In this document: positions 5,493 to 6,540 of the stretch, piece by piece
Layout: every line of letters begins with the position of its first letter
How positions within the stretch are numbered: position 1 is the first letter of the stretch
DNA from: Bacteroidetes bacterium UBA7688
Lineage (GTDB): Bacteria > Bacteroidota > Bacteroidia > Chitinophagales > Chitinophagaceae
NCBI GenBank assembly: GCA_002482815.1
Contig: DLGS01000052.1
Span: 198 to 6,737, forward strand
Length of the DNA stretch: 6,540 bases
Direction of reading: 5' to 3'
Translations under genes and position numbers: made by a program
Notes under the pieces: generated by a model
Databases searched by the model: none
The model's input: the letters and a program-made list of their open reading frames with translations, nothing else
What the model was told of the DNA's origin: nothing

Positions 5493-6540
5493 ATGAAACC
5501 AGCAACCGATAAAATAAAATTCACACCCTATCAAATTCTCATCATTACGCTCATTGCGCTTACCCAGTTTACAGTAGTACTGGATTTTATGATAATGAAT
5601 CCTTTGGGAGATATGCTGATGAAATCCATGAAAATCAGCACCAAACAATTCGGATTCGTAGTTTCTGCTTACGCCTTTAGTGCAGGTATTTCCGGCTTTC
5701 TGACAGCAGGCTTTGCCGATCGTTTCGACCGTAAAAAACTACTGTTATTCTTCTATGTTGGTTTTATTATTGGAACATTGTTTTGCGGTTTAGCCCACAA
5801 TTATATTTTTCTGATTTCGGCCAGGATTATCACCGGTATTTTTGGCGGGGTTATCAGTTCTATTTCAATGGCAATTGTTGCAGATTTGTTTGTTTTGCAA
5901 CAACGTGGAAGGGTAATGGGGTATGTACAAATGGGTTTTGGGGCCAGTCAGGTCTTAGGTATTCCTATCAGTCTTTACATTTCTGAAATGTGGAACTGGC
6001 AGGCTCCGTTTTTTATGATTGTTGGTTTGGCATTTCTTATCTGGGTGATTGTTTTTGTAAAAATGCAACCTGTTGTGACTCACCTTTTGGCACCCGCGAT
6101 GGATGGTCATAATGCTTTAAGACATTTATGGAATACCCTTCGTCAGCGCAAATACAGGATAGGGTTTCTGGCAACAGCATTGTTGTCGTTGGGAGGATTT
6201 ATGATGATGCCCTTCGGAAGTGCTTATGCTGTCAATAATCTTGGTGTAAGGCAAGACCAGTTGAAAATTCTGTTTATGGTAGCTGGTGCTGGTACATTGG
6301 TCATTATGCCAATCATTGGCCGATTTGCAGATAAAATAAATAAGCTGACTATATTCACTATTGCAAGCCTCTGGATGGTAACAATGGTGCTGATTTATAC
6401 AAATCTCCCGGCTGTTCCATTTATTTGGGTGGTTGTAATTAATACCTTTATGATGCTGGGTGTAATGGCACGAATGGTGCCGGCTATGGCCATGACATCA
6501 GCTCTGCCACAAATGCAGGACAGGGGAGCGATTATGAGTA
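5493..6540 (+). CDS. MFS transporter (drug/sugar-efflux-like), 3'-truncated by the window edge
   Basis: The frame is open from ATG 5493 to the right edge with no stop: 349 residues are visible of an expected 400 or so. It is a hydrophobic protein with about ten recognisable membrane segments, starting at residues 14-36. MFS signatures are the loop 2-3 motif A GFADRFDRKK (73-82), R111 in RIITGIFGG (motif B position), GFGASQVLGIPIS (148-160) at the motif C position without its usual proline pattern, and a second motif A copy GRFADKINK (276-284) after the central loop (about 190-220). This arrangement fits the DHA1/AraJ-like 12-helix group of proton-driven exporters in the inner membrane. The substrate cannot be told from sequence. 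The start is supported by the first in-frame ATG, the charged N-terminus MKPATDKIK and the promoter box just upstream. It is divergent from paralog 3. Confidence 0.9.
   Translation, partial: MKPATDKIKFTPYQILIITLIALTQFTVVLDFMIMNPLGDMLMKSMKISTKQFGFVVSAYAFSAGISGFLTAGFADRFDRKKLLLFFYVGFIIGTLFCGLAHNYIFLISARIITGIFGGVISSISMAIVADLFVLQQRGRVMGYVQMGFGASQVLGIPISLYISEMWNWQAPFFMIVGLAFLIWVIVFVKMQPVVTHLLAPAMDGHNALRHLWNTLRQRKYRIGFLATALLSLGGFMMMPFGSAYAVNNLGVRQDQLKILFMVAGAGTLVIMPIIGRFADKINKLTIFTIASLWMVTMVLIYTNLPAVPFIWVVVINTFMMLGVMARMVPAMAMTSALPQMQDRGAIMS

Noticed and set aside
5783..5986. Open frame of 67 codons on the plus strand
   Set aside because: It overlaps the MFS gene in another frame; the MFS frame is open for 349 codons and carries family motifs.

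Overview
The window comes from a member of the Bacteroidota. Three proteins end in a type IX secretion (T9SS) type A sorting domain. Two promoter candidates fit the Bacteroidota consensus (TTTG, about 20 bases, TAnnTTTG). The ECF sigma factor and the YkgJ-type protein also resemble those of Chitinophagales and Sphingobacteriales. That finer placement is from memory of protein families and was not tested. The DNA is AT-rich, and no tRNA, rRNA, CRISPR array, transposase or phage gene is visible.

Left part (1-1523): the 3' end of a YkgJ-type cysteine-cluster gene (+) enters from the left edge and converges, 16 bases apart, on an RDD-family membrane protein gene (-). The RDD gene most likely starts at 1286. 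About 237 bases then hold the divergent control region of the RDD gene and an ECF sigma factor, with a promoter candidate for the latter at 1370-1403.

Middle part (1524-5413): the ECF sigma factor gene (+) has no anti-sigma gene beside it. It meets, head-on across a hairpin terminator, a tandem array of three minus-strand genes. These encode secreted paralogs of 327-335 residues, each with a signal peptide, an unrecognised cysteine-containing domain of about 230 residues and a T9SS sorting domain. Each gene is followed about 21-23 bases after its stop by a copy of the same terminator hairpin, so the repeating unit is gene plus terminator (about 1.1 kb). The last 280 bases of each unit are far more alike than the middles, and the most similar pair of genes changes along their length, which suggests gene conversion.

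Right part (5414-6540): after a 79-base divergent intergenic region, an MFS transporter gene (+) begins at 5493 and runs off the right edge. Its promoter box lies so close to the ATG that the mRNA may be nearly leaderless.

The single genes look like ordinary chromosomal functions. The paralog array is the accessory, fast-evolving part and the best candidate for something undescribed. No gene-free stretch exceeds 300 bases.
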